A stretch of DNA of 64,000 nucleotides from Astrothelium macrocarpum (taxonomy: Eukaryota > Ascomycota > Dothideomycetes > Trypetheliales > Trypetheliaceae): positions 1-64,000 of the forward strand of contig JAGEMR010000089.1 of NCBI GenBank assembly GCA_021030915.1, read 5' to 3'. The position numbers were made by a program, and so were the translations under genes. Positions 11,522 through 23,478 of the stretch are shown here, one piece after another; position 1 is the first letter of the stretch; the number at the start of each line of letters is the position of its first letter. The notes under the pieces are model-generated. The model saw only the letters and a program-made list of their open reading frames with translations, was not told the DNA's origin and made no database searches.

Positions 11522-13546
11522 TCAAGAATGAGTCGCAGTCAACGCTTTCCATCGTCTCTCATATTCTTCAGCACACAACAATATGTCCTTTACCTCTTCC
11601 CTTGTGATGGCTTTCACCTCAGACCGGATTCTGCAGTCCTTGAATTCTCTAATTACTGACTCAATCTGCTGTTCCCAAGACTCGATAGCATCATCGCTCT
11701 GATGTGGTGCAATCGTTCTCGCAAATTCCGGGAAATCAAGGACGGTGAGACTACTAGACCCAGTCTCCTTTGTCACGAATCTATAACTTAGCTCTTCAAA
11801 GCACCGTTCTTCAAAGTACCGTCCATGTTCGGTCGTCTGATTGTTTCCTGTGACAACCACGGTCCATTCTCCTTCCTTCACAGATGCAAATCCTGGCCCA
11901 GACGCTACACTTCTATACTTTTCTTCATAATGATATAGACGCGCAGGGATGGGATGAACTTGATTGGCGCTGGCGCTCCTCTTTGCAAACTCCATCGCCA
12001 AGCCATACGGAAACGGACAAGATCCAAATCCACGTGAGATGCGTGCATGGTTTAATCCAAGATAATGGAGGAAGCGGGAAAGAACGTAGCCTGTCTCTTT
12101 GCAGGAGAGGTCCATGTCCGTAAGTGGTACAGCAGCCTCAACAAGTCGGTGGCAGATGCGAGACCTGGAGAAATACATTTGTTGATTCGTCGGATTAGAC
12201 CGATAATTATCTTCTCCGCCTAGCCTGGTCCAATGCACAGCTCCGGTATCCAAGCGAGGGGCATCAGGAAATCTTGGACAAATACATAGGATTTGTCTCA
12301 ATGGCGGAATGACTAACTCATGTGATTGAGGTCGGAAATCGCAGGCTTCAGCAAGAGCTTCTGGGCGAAATGCTTCTAGAAAGCATTCACAATGGATGAT
12401 GCGAATTCCTGGTTCTTTGGAAAAAGAAGCACGAGCCACCTTTAGTGGAAGCTGGGAGGTGTTGATGAGATATATTTTCTCCAGGGCTCTGCATGACTTG
12501 CTTAGCTCAATAAGGAGATTGGCCGTGATTTGATGGTTTCCGGAAAGGTCCAAGAGTTTCATGGTTTGTGCAAACTGTGAATCCACCACAAGCCGGAGCA
12601 CGGCCCGGTCTGTCAGGGTGGTAAATGGACTGAGGTCAACTTCAGCCTTGTTTTCCAGCACCATCGACAAAAGCTGCATGCCGTGTGGCATTCCCTGTAT
12701 CAAATCTGGTCTGCCACGCAAATTTAGTTCAAGAGTGGATAGAAAATCTGGTAACAGTTTTACCTCAGATAGGTCTATGATTATATCTAAACTCTTGAAA
12801 CACTGGCCAATTGTCTTTTGAAGCGATAGCTTTCGAAGACTGGATATTTCTTTTCCCTTCGCAACCGGATTCACATCACTTCCAGAATTGGTTTTACCAA
12901 TTCTGCCAGGTTGCACCTGAATCTCTTCCGGGTACGCTTCCCAAACTTTCCGCGGCCACGCACTATAGAGAGAGCTAGTCTGGATTAGCTCATAGCGCTC
13001 AAAGATCCCCAAAAGCTTTTGGTCAGTATGTTGTGGTTTGTAGTGGGCAAACAGACAGTCGACAGCGCGAAGCGGTACCATTGGCTCTGCTTCGATTTCA
13101 CAAGAAGGGAAGGCCATAAAACAATAACGTGGTTGGGATGGCTCCGTGATGTCAATGATAGTGACAACGTCATCGTAGTCACCTTGATCGAAAGCCATGT
13201 TGAAAGGTTCAACACGAACCTGTGAGGCCTGCCCAGTCGGAGTATTGTAGCTTGCGCCAAGAACAAGACATGTTGTGATGAATGGAAAATGAATGCAGGG
13301 TGTTTGCTGATCCAATTCTGCTGTCCAATCCTTCTCGCTCAGAGACTCTGCCTGTCGAAGCTCGTGATGAAGAAGTCGTCCATTTGAAGGTTCTTCGAAG
13401 GTTTGCAGGAGGCGAATACATGCTTGGAGCGGCCCCTCACAATACAGTCGTTGAGTATGGACAGCAGCCAGACCTCTGAATCGGCCAGCAATTCTGCCAA
13501 TGACAATAAGCTGATGAAGCAGATAAAGCTGATGAGGCTCGTCCAT
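11522..13546 (-). CDS. Orphan protein with leucine-rich-repeat-like middle
   Basis: An uninterrupted 674-codon frame with a genuine ATG. I do not recognise a named family. The first 220 residues are mixed alpha/beta with no clear motif. Residues about 250-390 carry irregular LRR-like segments, for example LKLLDLSGNHQITANLL followed by ALEKIYLINTSQLP. The C-terminal third has a long acidic/basic helix-rich end. No signal peptide or membrane span is seen. It could be an F-box-less LRR adaptor or a fungus-restricted protein. The long single frame, bounded by well-supported genes, makes it likely real. Confidence 0.72.
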   Translation of the reverse strand: MDEPHQLYLLHQLIVIGRIAGRFRGLAAVHTQRLYCEGPLQACIRLLQTFEEPSNGRLLHHELRQAESLSEKDWTAELDQQTPCIHFPFITTCLVLGASYNTPTGQASQVRVEPFNMAFDQGDYDDVVTIIDITEPSQPRYCFMAFPSCEIEAEPMVPLRAVDCLFAHYKPQHTDQKLLGIFERYELIQTSSLYSAWPRKVWEAYPEEIQVQPGRIGKTNSGSDVNPVAKGKEISSLRKLSLQKTIGQCFKSLDIIIDLSEVKLLPDFLSTLELNLRGRPDLIQGMPHGMQLLSMVLENKAEVDLSPFTTLTDRAVLRLVVDSQFAQTMKLLDLSGNHQITANLLIELSKSCRALEKIYLINTSQLPLKVARASFSKEPGIRIIHCECFLEAFRPEALAEACDFRPQSHELVIPPLRQILCICPRFPDAPRLDTGAVHWTRLGGEDNYRSNPTNQQMYFSRSRICHRLVEAAVPLTDMDLSCKETGYVLSRFLHYLGLNHARISRGFGSCPFPYGLAMEFAKRSASANQVHPIPARLYHYEEKYRSVASGPGFASVKEGEWTVVVTGNNQTTEHGRYFEERCFEELSYRFVTKETGSSSLTVLDFPEFARTIAPHQSDDAIESWEQQIESVIREFKDCRIRSEVKAITREEVKDILLCAEEYERRWKALTATHS

Positions 13547-13783
13547 AGTGGTGATGTGTGATTCAGATCGAGAAAGGCCAGGAAAATTTATCGTCGACGA
13601 GTTTCAGCAATTAAAGGAAGCTTTGGTATGAGTCAAGATGACTTACACACACCCAAAGCGAGTACCAGGTAGCAATAACCGAACAAAGAGCCTCCTTGCA
13701 TATGGTATCCACCGGCAAGAAACGGATTACTACATGTTTTGTCATACAAAATGTGCACTATTCCAAATCTGTACATTCACGCG

Positions 13784-16218
13784 CTAAAATAAGAGCAGGT
13801 CCCCGTTTCCAGCCCCTACAGCTGGCTGATAGACTTGGTTTGGCTGGTTCTGATTGACGACATAGAGATTTCCTCCCGGAGCACCGCTAACTGGGCTGGA
13901 CGCGAAATCGCCATCTGATAGTTGTAGATTTGCCACTTGTTGACTACCAACACTGGAAAAGTATAGATCTGCAGCGTCAACGGCAGCTGATATATCGCCC
14001 TGACTCTTGGCATCTCCATTGCCCTGAGAAGACAGGGCAGGCACGGAACCTTTTGTCCCTGCTAGCGCTTGTTGTGTAGGTAGCCTATGTTTCTGCAAGG
14101 CTGGACTGTCCTGAAGTCGTCTTGGCCTAGCTGAGCGGAATACCTGATTGACTGGCTTCAGATACACCGTGGCGAGAGTACCAATGTTCAAGCACATTTC
14201 CTCGAGTGTAGCCGAATCCAGTTTTTCTGACTCCGCCGTAATAGCTGGCTTCTCTCCCATCACAATCTGTTTTGCTGTCATAGGATCAGATGAAAGTAGA
14301 CGCCAGTACATGTAGCCACGATCACGCAAATCTGGGTTGTCGGTGTCCTCAGTCGCCCATTTTAGAACCTTTGGAATGAGATCCTGTCCTTTGGTTGGTC
14401 TTTGAATGAACAACTTGACTGCTGCCGTCAACAATGCTAATTGTACTTCGTGAGGCTCATCGGCAAAGGTGAATAGGAAATCGTCCAAGAGTATGTCTGA
14501 GTTGTCAATTCTATCTGCATATTGGCCAATAACCCATATCATCGCTGCTTTGGCTTCTGGCTCGTCAAGTGAATCCAGATTCTCACATAATGTTGAGATG
14601 ATCGATTCGTATCGGTTGGGGTACTTTCGGAAAATGTTGCGAATCACCACTGTCGCTTCTTGGACGATATAAGATACCTTTGTTGCAACAAGTTCAAGTA
14701 AAGTATTGATACAAAGCTTTGCTGCTGGCTCTATTTTGATGGCAAGCTTGCCAATGGCTCGCACCGACTTACGGACGAAGTGCACATCAATTTCCATGGC
14801 ATACCTGGTGGTGTTAGTACAGGTGCGCATATCATGATTCGGCTTACTAACTCGCGTAGTTCTGTTAGGACTTCATGTATGTTTTGTTCCGTTGCAAGCA
14901 TGAAAATCAATTCTAACTTTGTAACTTTGACGTATATCGGGTCGTTGTATTTGCAGAAGAAGACTCTAATGTCGTTCCGTAAAACCTCTGGTCGCCTTTG
15001 TAATATGAGCAAGGCGTTTCTTAAAGCAAGATATTGGATTTCAGGTCCCTTGGAAAGCAAAGTTACCAACGGTGGTGAGAGTTTGGTACACAGAGAATTG
15101 ATAGTTTTCTCATCGGCGATATAGTTGAGTAGATAAATGATCACGCGTATGCAAGTCAAGACAACAGCCGAATTAGAGTGTGAGAGACGTGGCGATATTC
15201 TTTCTGCAAGAAGTACTGCTTCTGAGGTATCTTGCGGAACGTAATTCATCATCGCTTCAAGGATATATGTCTGTCCCCATCTGACCTTTGTTAGCATTAT
15301 TTCTTGCACACGAAAAGGTTCAGACTCACTCTGAACAATCCGGAAGTATTTGTACAATCTTTGAGGCACTTGCGTAGTCCATGGTTAGCTTGATTGATTC
15401 ACTCCGTTCCCAGATGTCCATCAAAGCCGCCAAAGCGCTGGACACCACCGTCGGATTTTCATCTTTCAGCATAGCATTCAAGCGATCTATCAAATCCGAT
15501 CTTTCTACTAGCTGTCGATCATGCTCATATAACTTTGCTACGCAAAATGCCGCTGTTTTCCTGACGTATGGATCCGAATCCTTGAGCAAATGCCGTAGAG
15601 GCGAAACCGTAGCTTGTATAAACTCTTGTACGTGTAGGTAAGACATTGTTCGAAGAGCCAAAGCGCGTATCAAGGGATTGCTGTCTTCCATGTCCTATGA
15701 TCAACTTTGTTATTATTACTTTCAGCGGACTCGATTTCACGACATACATTCACGATTATCGGCAACGCCTTTTGTGCAATATCAGGTTTCGTTCGGGCGT
15801 AATTCGTCAAGAACAAGAAACACCTGGATTTTGATTAGTTCGGATATCCTCTATTTCCGGACTTTCTACCCAGGCGACAAAGAAAATGGCAGACAACTTA
15901 CATCTTCTTAATCTCAAGACTTGGTATCTGCATGCAATTGACAACATCCGGGAAGAGCGCAATCATATCATTATTGCTCATGGTCATGTTTGCGACAATC
16001 TTCTTCAAGGCGATTTTCTTTGCCGAATTGTTCTTGTCCTTCTTCCCGCCACTGTTCAATTCCAGTCGAAGCTCCGCAACTTTTCCCTATCCACAAGAAG
16101 ACATTAGAAACACAGTCCCAAATACAGCCATGTGAAATGTGGCTGCTACAGCCTCGGGAAAATATTCTGGTTTACTTACTCTGGCGAACAGTTTCGCATC
16201 CTGACCTCCGGAACTCAT
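13784..16218 (-). CDS. apl2: AP-1 clathrin adaptor beta subunit (beta-adaptin)
   Basis: A 704-residue adaptin trunk, large subunit of a heterotetrameric clathrin adaptor working at trans-Golgi and endosome membranes. Six exons: 16218-16180, 16086-15902, 15823-15748, 15694-15330, 15280-14852 and 14804-13784. All junctions keep frame. One intron uses the weaker GTTAGT donor. Diagnostic adaptin stretches include LFPDVVNCMQ, NPLIRALALRTM, DPYVRKTAAFCVAKL, LPDCSEWGQTYILEAM and NDIRVFFCKYNDPIYVK. The C terminus lacks the ear domain of animal beta-adaptins and stops after a hinge, ending GDLLLF, which resembles a clathrin-box-like acidic/leucine end. AP-1 is preferred over AP-2 from its overall look, but the trunk alone does not settle this. 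Confidence 0.93.
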
Positions 16219-16550
16219 CTTGCTTCTGTCGACGCGTAATCATGCGTATTACGGTGGGAACGTGTTTGTGATGCTGGCTTGAGGTTGAATTAGGGCTGTA
16301 GAAGAAGTTTGATGGCTTTCAGCATTTTAACGTGAAAATGGATGCGTAGAGATACCAGGCGATCCTCGGGCGGCGGAAACTAGAAGTGTCGAGAGGTGTT
16401 GAGTTTAATTTAGATGATGAGCTTGCGGAGCTCGGGAGACAATCTCAGGCTCCGCCAGCGTGACGTCTTGAAGATTACCTACCTTACCAAATCATTGTTC
16501 AAAAGACCTTCCACCAAGAAATCTAGAGCAAGTCCTATCCTTTATGAGCA
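16219..16550. promoter_or_regulatory. Divergent promoter, beta-adaptin / EMC4
   Basis: A 332-bp gap between two outward-facing genes, so it must serve both. No TATA box was recognised. Both neighbours are housekeeping membrane-traffic or ER genes. Confidence 0.5.
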
Positions 16551-17236
16551 ATGGCAGCTCTCCAGGCATCTGCTCCTCCGAATCCGCCACAATGGGTCCT
16601 TGATCTGAACACTACAAATCCACCAAAGTCTAAGGCACAAAATATAGTAGATCCTCCAGGTTATCAAGCAGCTTTCAGCTATAGCGGCAAAGTAAGCCCA
16701 GCATTTTACCGAATCGACCCAAAGCTAACAAATCTCAGCGTGGTAATACATCCAAGCAAACCTCTCAAGCCCCTGCACGCAAGCCTCCAACATCCGAAGA
16801 AATGGACACACTGAAGCTCAAAAAGGCCTGGGAACTTGCTATTGCACCAGCAAAACAGCTTCCAATGAATGGCATTATGATGTACATGTCTGGCAATTCC
16901 CTCCAAATTTTCAGCATCATGATGGTGTGGATGCTCTTCAAGAACCCAATCAACGCCATCCTCAATATCAATCCAACATTCGCACGCTTCGAGACCGAGG
17001 CAACAAAGGCGAACATGTTGCTGGTGAAACTTGTCTATGTCGCGACAAACCTGTTGGCGCTTGCGTTGGGAATCTGGAAGGTTAATGGCATGGGGTTATT
17101 ACCGTATGTTTCACAGTCCGAGAGACTTATGGAATACAGATGCTGATTCATAACCAGGACGACAAGGTCAGATTGGCTAGCATGGGAGGCAGAGAGAGAG
17201 CCTTTGGAACGTGCGACTGTACAGTATTCGATATGA
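16551..17236 (+). CDS. EMC4: ER membrane complex subunit 4
   Basis: A 194-residue subunit of the EMC insertase, which places tail-anchored and multipass proteins into the ER membrane. Exons are 16551-16691, 16739-17103 and 17158-17236. The middle exon holds KKAWELAIAPAKQLPMN followed by MMYMSGNSLQIFSIMM, the family signature, with two membrane segments around residues 100-125 and 150-175. The 47-bp first intron carries GCTAACA as branch site. The short last exon contributes the charged tail ending VQYSI. Length fits the family. Confidence 0.93.
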
Positions 17237-17668
17237 TATCTATGTATCACTCAACAAATTACAAGACCATCTTGGGCCTTGAATCCCTTAAGTCGCAAGC
17301 TTGGAAGGACCCTCCACAAGCCATCTTTGAGACAAGCTACAGCGGGTAGTTGAGCACCTAATTATTGAAAAGGGAATCCAAGGGCTCTGCTGGCCTGTAT
17401 AGAGTACAAACTGAGCCAAAACATAGGTAGGCGTCGCAAAATCAGCTCAATGCTGTCTCCGAATCTGCAATAAGCTGGATATATACAGTCAACCTTCGGC
17501 TTGAGTATCATATCAATTTTGGCTCAGGCGTTTACGACGAATCTGACTGTGATGTCAACTGAAATCTGGTCTCGAAACGTGATGCAGCATCAGAGATGTC
17601 ATTGAGATACGCCTCCCCCACAATGGAACAAAATGGCGAGAGGTAGACACATGGATCTATATACTAAT
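17237..17668. other. Convergent 3' intergenic gap
   Basis: About 430 bp between the ends of EMC4 and the GPI transferase. It contains the 3' UTRs of both. No RNA gene was recognised. Confidence 0.5.
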
Positions 17669-20600
17669 TTACATTAACGTCTTAGCATTCCCACTCTTCT
17701 CTCTTTCATTTTCCATCTTTCCATTGGCTCCTTTCGAATCTTTCATCGCAGCCTGACTAAGATTCTCTTCTTTCCGGTCCTCATCTCCAAATTCCACTCC
17801 ACTAACCAATGCCTCACTTACAAACTCCAGTCCCGCTACAAACACACATAACATACTCGCGATCACAAAATGAGTAATGCTAGTCCCAATGTCTAACCAG
17901 CTACCCTCATCCCTCACCATGTAGAAAAAGTTCAACGTCATTACATCACTGATCGCCATCACCACCATAAACAGGGCGCTCGGAGCCACGCCAAGCCTTC
18001 GGTTCAGGATCCCTAGATTTGCAGAGATGCACGCGAAGGGAATTATGATCTTGAGTATGAGCAAGGCGCCCTGAGAGAAGGGATCAAAGACAGGAAGCAG
18101 CCGGTAGACGGCATCGAGAGAAAAGGAGGAGATGGAGGCGATGTTACCGGTAGAGAAGAATCCGGATTGGAGAAGGAATAGGAAGAACAGCGCAATGCGA
18201 GCATCAGCAAGGCTGAGGCGGCGATACGAGTTGTGGGCAAGAGAGTTGAGGCGTTCTTTGGCAGTGGCGAGAGCAGGGGCGAGCGGGTTGAGTTCAGAGG
18301 TAGGACTTGTGGCGACACCATTTGTTGTGTTTGCTGTAGACGGTGAGAAAGTCGTGCTTTTGGGTGACGCGGAATTGACATGGGAGTAGATGCGATGTTC
18401 GAGGCGGACCCAGGTGACTAGTGTGGTGAAAAAAGTAAAGTAGAAAAGGCCTTCGTAGGATATGGTCAGGATGATGAAAATAGGCGCAAAAGCTAAGAAG
18501 AGCACCATGAGACGGTGCAGGTAATGGTTATTAGGTTGCAGGCCATGTAGGAAAGGCACAGTTAATGATGCAACTGTCGAGTCTCAGCAAGGCGACGCCA
18601 TTTTGCTTTTGATTGATAGGGGATTTACCCAAAACAAGCCAACCGATGACTTGCGCACCAAGTGGCAAGCCTTTTCTTGCTTGCAAAGAAAGAACGCTGG
18701 ATCGAGTGACGAACATTGCCAGGGCGATAAGACCGACCTTGCACTTGTGTTAGGAAAAACCAATTTACCAGTTAAAATAAAACTTACCTGACCACCCAGC
18801 ACCATCCTGGAAATACTGTCTACAGATGCAGATGCAAGCTTTTCTTCTGTATGTTTCGTTTGAACGATGATGCTTTTCTCATAAAGCAGATATAAAACTC
18901 CAATAGCAAGCATGAGACCGCCTCCCAACAGTCTGCATTAACGTCAGTCGTTAGAAAAGAGCAAGTGCACATTCCGCCAACAGAGTTATGCTTACATCAA
19001 TGCTAGGCTTTCTATCTTCATTGCTGGAAGAAGCGTGAATACGCTCATCAATATGGATGATGCTGCCCAAGTACCACACAGAATTGCATTTTGCTTCAAA
19101 AACTCCACCCCATAAAAGGCAGGCCATGCTGCAGCAAGGAAATAGCAGACGGAATAAATTTCCCGAACGTGGTAGCTCTGTACCTGTTAAGAGTCAGCAA
19201 TGGGTTTGCTTCAGCAATGCAGGTAGAAACTTTGGAAAACATACAAGGGCTTCTAATAAACCTATGAACGCCAATACATTAAATACGAACTCCGTCATTT
19301 GCCTTGATGATACATGTTGTCCAAAAAGAGCCTCCTTTCCTTTGATGAGAGCGCTCCGACGCGCCCACACTTCTTCCCAAAATACAACCGGAAAGATGGC
19401 ATATGCGTAATACTTCCATGAAGAAGATTGAACGAGAAGAAGGGAATACAAAGCAACCAACGTGGAAGAGAAAAGCAACGTGCTTGTAGTCGTCCTCGAG
19501 TCTTGCGTTTGTCCATGTAAAACATGAAGATCGATTACTGTTGTTACAGCAAAAGCTATCCACCCAAGATAGCCCACCGTTACCAACGCCCGCAAGAAAA
19601 GCCAGTCATATGTTTGCAGGTAGCGGAGTCCGTCTATTCCTAGCTTTAGCAACTTTTGAGACTCTACGATGGCTCGATCAAATTTTTTGCCCTCTATCAA
19701 TTCACGAATACGCTCAACTCTTTGCTCCACTGAGCTTTCTTTGCTTGCAAAACTCGAAAACGGTTTGTACCGAATTACGTTTGCTCGTTTTTGCTCTTCC
19801 TTTACATGGTACATTTCGAGGATTGCGCGAGCATTCACGAGCAAGGCTTCTGCTTTACTTTTTGCATCAGCACTCAAGTATTCAAGGGGAAGCTCTCCAA
19901 CCGAATTGACGGGAAAAGCAAGGCCCGCCAGATATGCCATAAGAGCAGCAACATCAGCTTGGTCTACATCGTGCCTCGCTATATGATCAAGGCCCCACTC
20001 GTCTGAGAAACCATCGTCATGACCTGCGGCTTTCCCATTCTTGCTTTTGATAGGCGTCGCCACGCCAGAGCCCCAAGCAATCAATGGTGTTCTGGTATTG
20101 TCGGGGTGACCATCTCCATGGCTTCCCCAATCGCTCATCCCGTGATCGGCCGTGAATACGTATGCCGTCTTGTCGTCACCATAAAAGTCGTCAATGAGCT
20201 TTGTAATCTCTTGGACTCCCTGATCGACGACTTTGATATTGTGGAGATATTCTCGAGAGTAAGGCCTATACGAATGTCCTGTCGTATCCAGGCCGAGTAA
20301 ATGGAGGAAAAGGACCACCTTTTCCTGCCGTAGAGCATTATCGAGGGTCGAGTTGTGCTTCGCTTCCTGAAACATTTTCTTGACCTTTTCAAAGACCCAA
20401 ATGTCCAGTTCAGTTGCGTCTTTACTGAAGTCTTCCTCCTCCGCTCCATATGTATCCGCATCAATCCTTCCAGGTACCGCCCCCTCTTTGAACATGGGCA
20501 AGATGTCTGGACTTCCCCAACTCCATGTATGAGAACTTTGGTTGAAGACACTATCGAAATTGACCGGGTTCAATTTCCAGCCTGTCATCACGGCGGATAC

Positions 20601-21039
20601 ATCTTCGTAAAGACCGGCAATAAGCGCAACATGACCAGGACGGGATTCCGTGGGCACACGGGTATGAGAAACGCCAAATGTCCCGTGTTCGAGAACTCTA
20701 GAGCGGAGAAACGGTGCTAATGGTCGTGGGCTTTGGGCGTCAGCTGTATTGTTACTTTCAGGTGACGGGTCTGGAAAGGATTGAAAGGCTTTGTCTGCCC
20801 GTAAGCCGTCGCCTGGATGGAGGTGAGTGATTTTGATGCAAGCGATCATTCTGACAGACATAGTGCGTACCCACAAATAGAACGAGCCTCTTCGCGGGCG
20901 GTTCGGGGGCATTCACGCTGAATTCGCGCATGCCATGAACAATGGGGCTTACAAAGTAAATGTCAAAGATTGAAAAGATGTAAACCAAGTGAAAAACAAT
21001 GGCAATGGCTAGAAAGCCTAGGCGACCTACGCGCGCCAT
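17669..21039 (-). CDS. MCD4: GPI ethanolamine phosphate transferase 1
   Basis: A 1,027-residue ER multipass enzyme that adds ethanolamine phosphate to the first mannose of GPI precursors (PIG-N/Mcd4). Six exons: 21039-20871, 20812-19245, 19183-18996, 18932-18788, 18737-18629 and 18573-17669. The N-terminal membrane anchor is followed by the alkaline-phosphatase-like luminal domain: VLFVGDGLRADK (restored across intron 1), THDRVPTESRPGH-like HTRVPTESRPGH, and FTADHGMSDWGSHG for metal binding. The C-terminal half is a ladder of hydrophobic segments cut by four small introns. The last exon ends in a charged Lys/Glu-rich cytosolic tail. Length matches the family. Confidence 0.95.
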
Positions 21040-21725
21040 TCTAAAAGAGCGACACGTCTCAAGAGTGGAGACTTTAAGTACTGCAGCTCATGGGACTAAA
21101 GTTTTTGGTGGTTGTTTACTGCCCGGAACAAGAATAACCTCATGCAACACATCACGATGCCCGACACGTATCCAACTTCCCAATTTTACTCAATTCTCTA
21201 AAGATACATCAAGCCTTGCTTTGCTTTTATTTAGATCTTCTTCTTTTTTTTTGTTGAACTCCATCGGATTCTGACTAGGTAAGCCTCACTTCTTCCTGCA
21301 TGCTGCGAGGCATTCGGCTTGATCTTGGCCCCCATTTGAGGAGTCTTACCATCTCAAATGCAGAACGCCTAGAAGCGGCCCTCAGTGGCGCACCATTTCG
21401 TTGAGAATCCATGGAGCGGGGGAAATAGAGCCTTCACCGTACAGTTGCCTAAGCCGTGTGCTTATCGCGTTTAGCTGTGCCTCGCATCGCACGCTCTCAA
21501 TGGCGAAAATTACAAGGCTGTCGAGGCCTGCATGCATGGCCAGGCAGCAGCTTAGCTACAATGTCTGTACAATAGAGGTATAAAGACGACCGACTTCCGC
21601 CATTTTGCTCTCTTCTTATCCTAATCCTTTCCCTTAATCCTTCCTCCAAAGGCACGTAATAATTGTCCTCTCAACCTTTTGTTTGTTTTGTTGTTTTATT
21701 GTTTGTTTTTTGCATCGTTTCATCA
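21040..21725. promoter_or_regulatory. Divergent promoter, MCD4 / proline-rich orphan
   Basis: About 690 bp between two outward-facing genes. The right end is pyrimidine-rich (TTTGTTTTGTTGTTTTATTG), typical of a fungal 5' leader. An open frame beginning at TTG there would mimic a signal peptide but has no ATG, so it is read as leader. Confidence 0.5.
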
Positions 21726-23030
21726 ATGGCAGAGGCCGATGATGTCGTTCTTGTTGATTGCCAATGTGGCCGTCATTCCGGCCTTGGAGAATCCATCACA
21801 GTACCCAAACCTAAGCCGGCAAAGAAACCAAAGCAATTGAGCGGCCAGGTTTTACCAGGCCCAGGTTCCGTAGAAAGGCCAAAGACCTGCAATCACCAGA
21901 GCAGCAATCTGATCGACGCCATGCTGGGACAATCGATTCCCTTACCAAACCAGACTTTCCCTTCAAGTGGCCCTGTTCCTCCTCCAAAATTGCACAATGG
22001 TCACAACTGGAATCACGCTGTCCCTCCTATACCGCCAACTAAGCCCACGGTCTTTCCAATGCCTCCTCCTCCGCCACCTCCGATGATGCCAGGTCCAGGT
22101 CCAGCCCCTTTGCCCTACCGACCTAAACCCAGTCGTTACAGACGGTCCGACTCCATCGATTCTTATGATAGCTCCTCTGACGAAAGTGCCATCTCTCGGC
22201 GTCGTCGCGGAGGCCGGAACATGAAACGTGCCCTCAAAATGCCTCCATTCGTTGAGTTGTCCAATCATATTGAGATGATGGAACACTCAATGCTGGACAA
22301 TCGAAGCCATAGGGCTGGTAAAGACACTGGAAGCTGCAGTGCTCTACTCCACCCCTTTGGCCGCCGAGCCTACGTCAATAGCATTACGTTTAGCCCTGTC
22401 GATTTGAAAAAGTACTTTTGGCTGATTCAGTTTGCGGAACCTGAGACGTGGTATCTCTGGCCTAGCAAGCGGCTTCTGACCCAAATGACAGCTCTAGGAG
22501 ACTCCGGTTTGTCTTCGAAGATAACCGAGCAGTCTGCTCCATTTGCCGGTTATCCCAAGGCACTTCAAGTTCCTCGCATTTGTCTTGGACCATCTCTACT
22601 CGAGAAGGCCGGATGCAACATCGATGGGCTCAGTGATGATGATATGAGTGACGATGAGTATTATCCTCGTGCACGTGCTCGAAGATCTGGTTTTCCCAAG
22701 CTTGGCTTGAGGTATTACACAATCCAGCAAAGCGAAGAAGCTGCTCCTATGTTCAATCGTTCACAAGAACAAAAGGATGCTGAATATCATACGTTGCCAA
22801 TCTATCGCGTCGTGGTCCATGGATCATGGGATGCTGCCACCGCACAAGCTTTCTATGATGCAGGCGCGAATGGATGGTCCACTATATTTACCTGCACTAT
22901 GACGGAGCGGGTAGGAGAGAAAATGGGAGAAATCAAGGGATTAAACGCATTTGAACGGGCCGATCGTTTCTGGGATCTCCTAGAAGCTAGTACAGGTTTC
23001 GAGAATGACAAGCACAAGATTTTCTACTGA
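21726..23030 (+). CDS. Orphan proline-rich protein with acidic/basic low-complexity centre
   Basis: Single exon of 434 residues from the ATG that begins MAEADD. The family is not recognised. Residues about 20-145 are rich in Pro and Lys and contain a PPPPPPP run and PGPGP repeats, suitable for SH3 or WW partners. Around 150-180 a Ser/Asp-rich segment is followed by RRRRGGR. The C-terminal 220 residues look folded, with alternating hydrophobics and conserved-looking Trp. A DGLSDDDMSDDE acidic insert breaks them. It was read from 21726 rather than the TTG at 21663, because the hydrophobic stretch between is not preceded by ATG. It is probably a cytosolic or nuclear scaffold, which is inference. 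Confidence 0.75.
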   Translation: MAEADDVVLVDCQCGRHSGLGESITVPKPKPAKKPKQLSGQVLPGPGSVERPKTCNHQSSNLIDAMLGQSIPLPNQTFPSSGPVPPPKLHNGHNWNHAVPPIPPTKPTVFPMPPPPPPPMMPGPGPAPLPYRPKPSRYRRSDSIDSYDSSSDESAISRRRRGGRNMKRALKMPPFVELSNHIEMMEHSMLDNRSHRAGKDTGSCSALLHPFGRRAYVNSITFSPVDLKKYFWLIQFAEPETWYLWPSKRLLTQMTALGDSGLSSKITEQSAPFAGYPKALQVPRICLGPSLLEKAGCNIDGLSDDDMSDDEYYPRARARRSGFPKLGLRYYTIQQSEEAAPMFNRSQEQKDAEYHTLPIYRVVVHGSWDAATAQAFYDAGANGWSTIFTCTMTERVGEKMGEIKGLNAFERADRFWDLLEASTGFENDKHKIFY

Positions 23031-23478
23031 ACAACATACGAGACTCTGGCATTTTTCTGCCTGCATCTAAAAACATCTCTCTTGTCTCTTCAAGAAATCC
23101 CAAAAGTTTCAAAATCGACTTTCCCATCCAATCCCACGAATTGACGAACCTTTTAACGACATGTGTTTTCGGAATTTAGGCCTTCTGTAGTAAAACTGTT
23201 TCTCGTTAACTTACGGAGTCAGACAAGTAATTTGTCTTCAACAACAAAATCATCTTGAAATTAGCTTAGAGTGCCGCTCATACTAGACTGAAATTGACAC
23301 GTAATAAGTAGAGAATGTGGATTCAGTGATAAATGTAGCAGTGAGAAGCGCACGAGTGAAAGTGCTTTTCATATGTTAGAGAACCTTGCCAAACCTCTCG
23401 AACTTGCACTGTTCGCCGCAAAACCTCCGAGAATTCTTCTGTCCCAACTCTCAACCCAAAGCAGCAACATACTATAAG
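23031..23478. other. Intergenic gap
   Basis: About 450 bp: 3' flank of the proline-rich gene and promoter of the SRP receptor subunit, both on the plus strand. Nothing else was recognised. Confidence 0.5.

Noticed and set aside
21663..21725. Apparent signal peptide in front of the proline-rich orphan
   Set aside because: The extended frame begins at TTG, and the hydrophobic run is the pyrimidine-rich leader. The first ATG is 21726.
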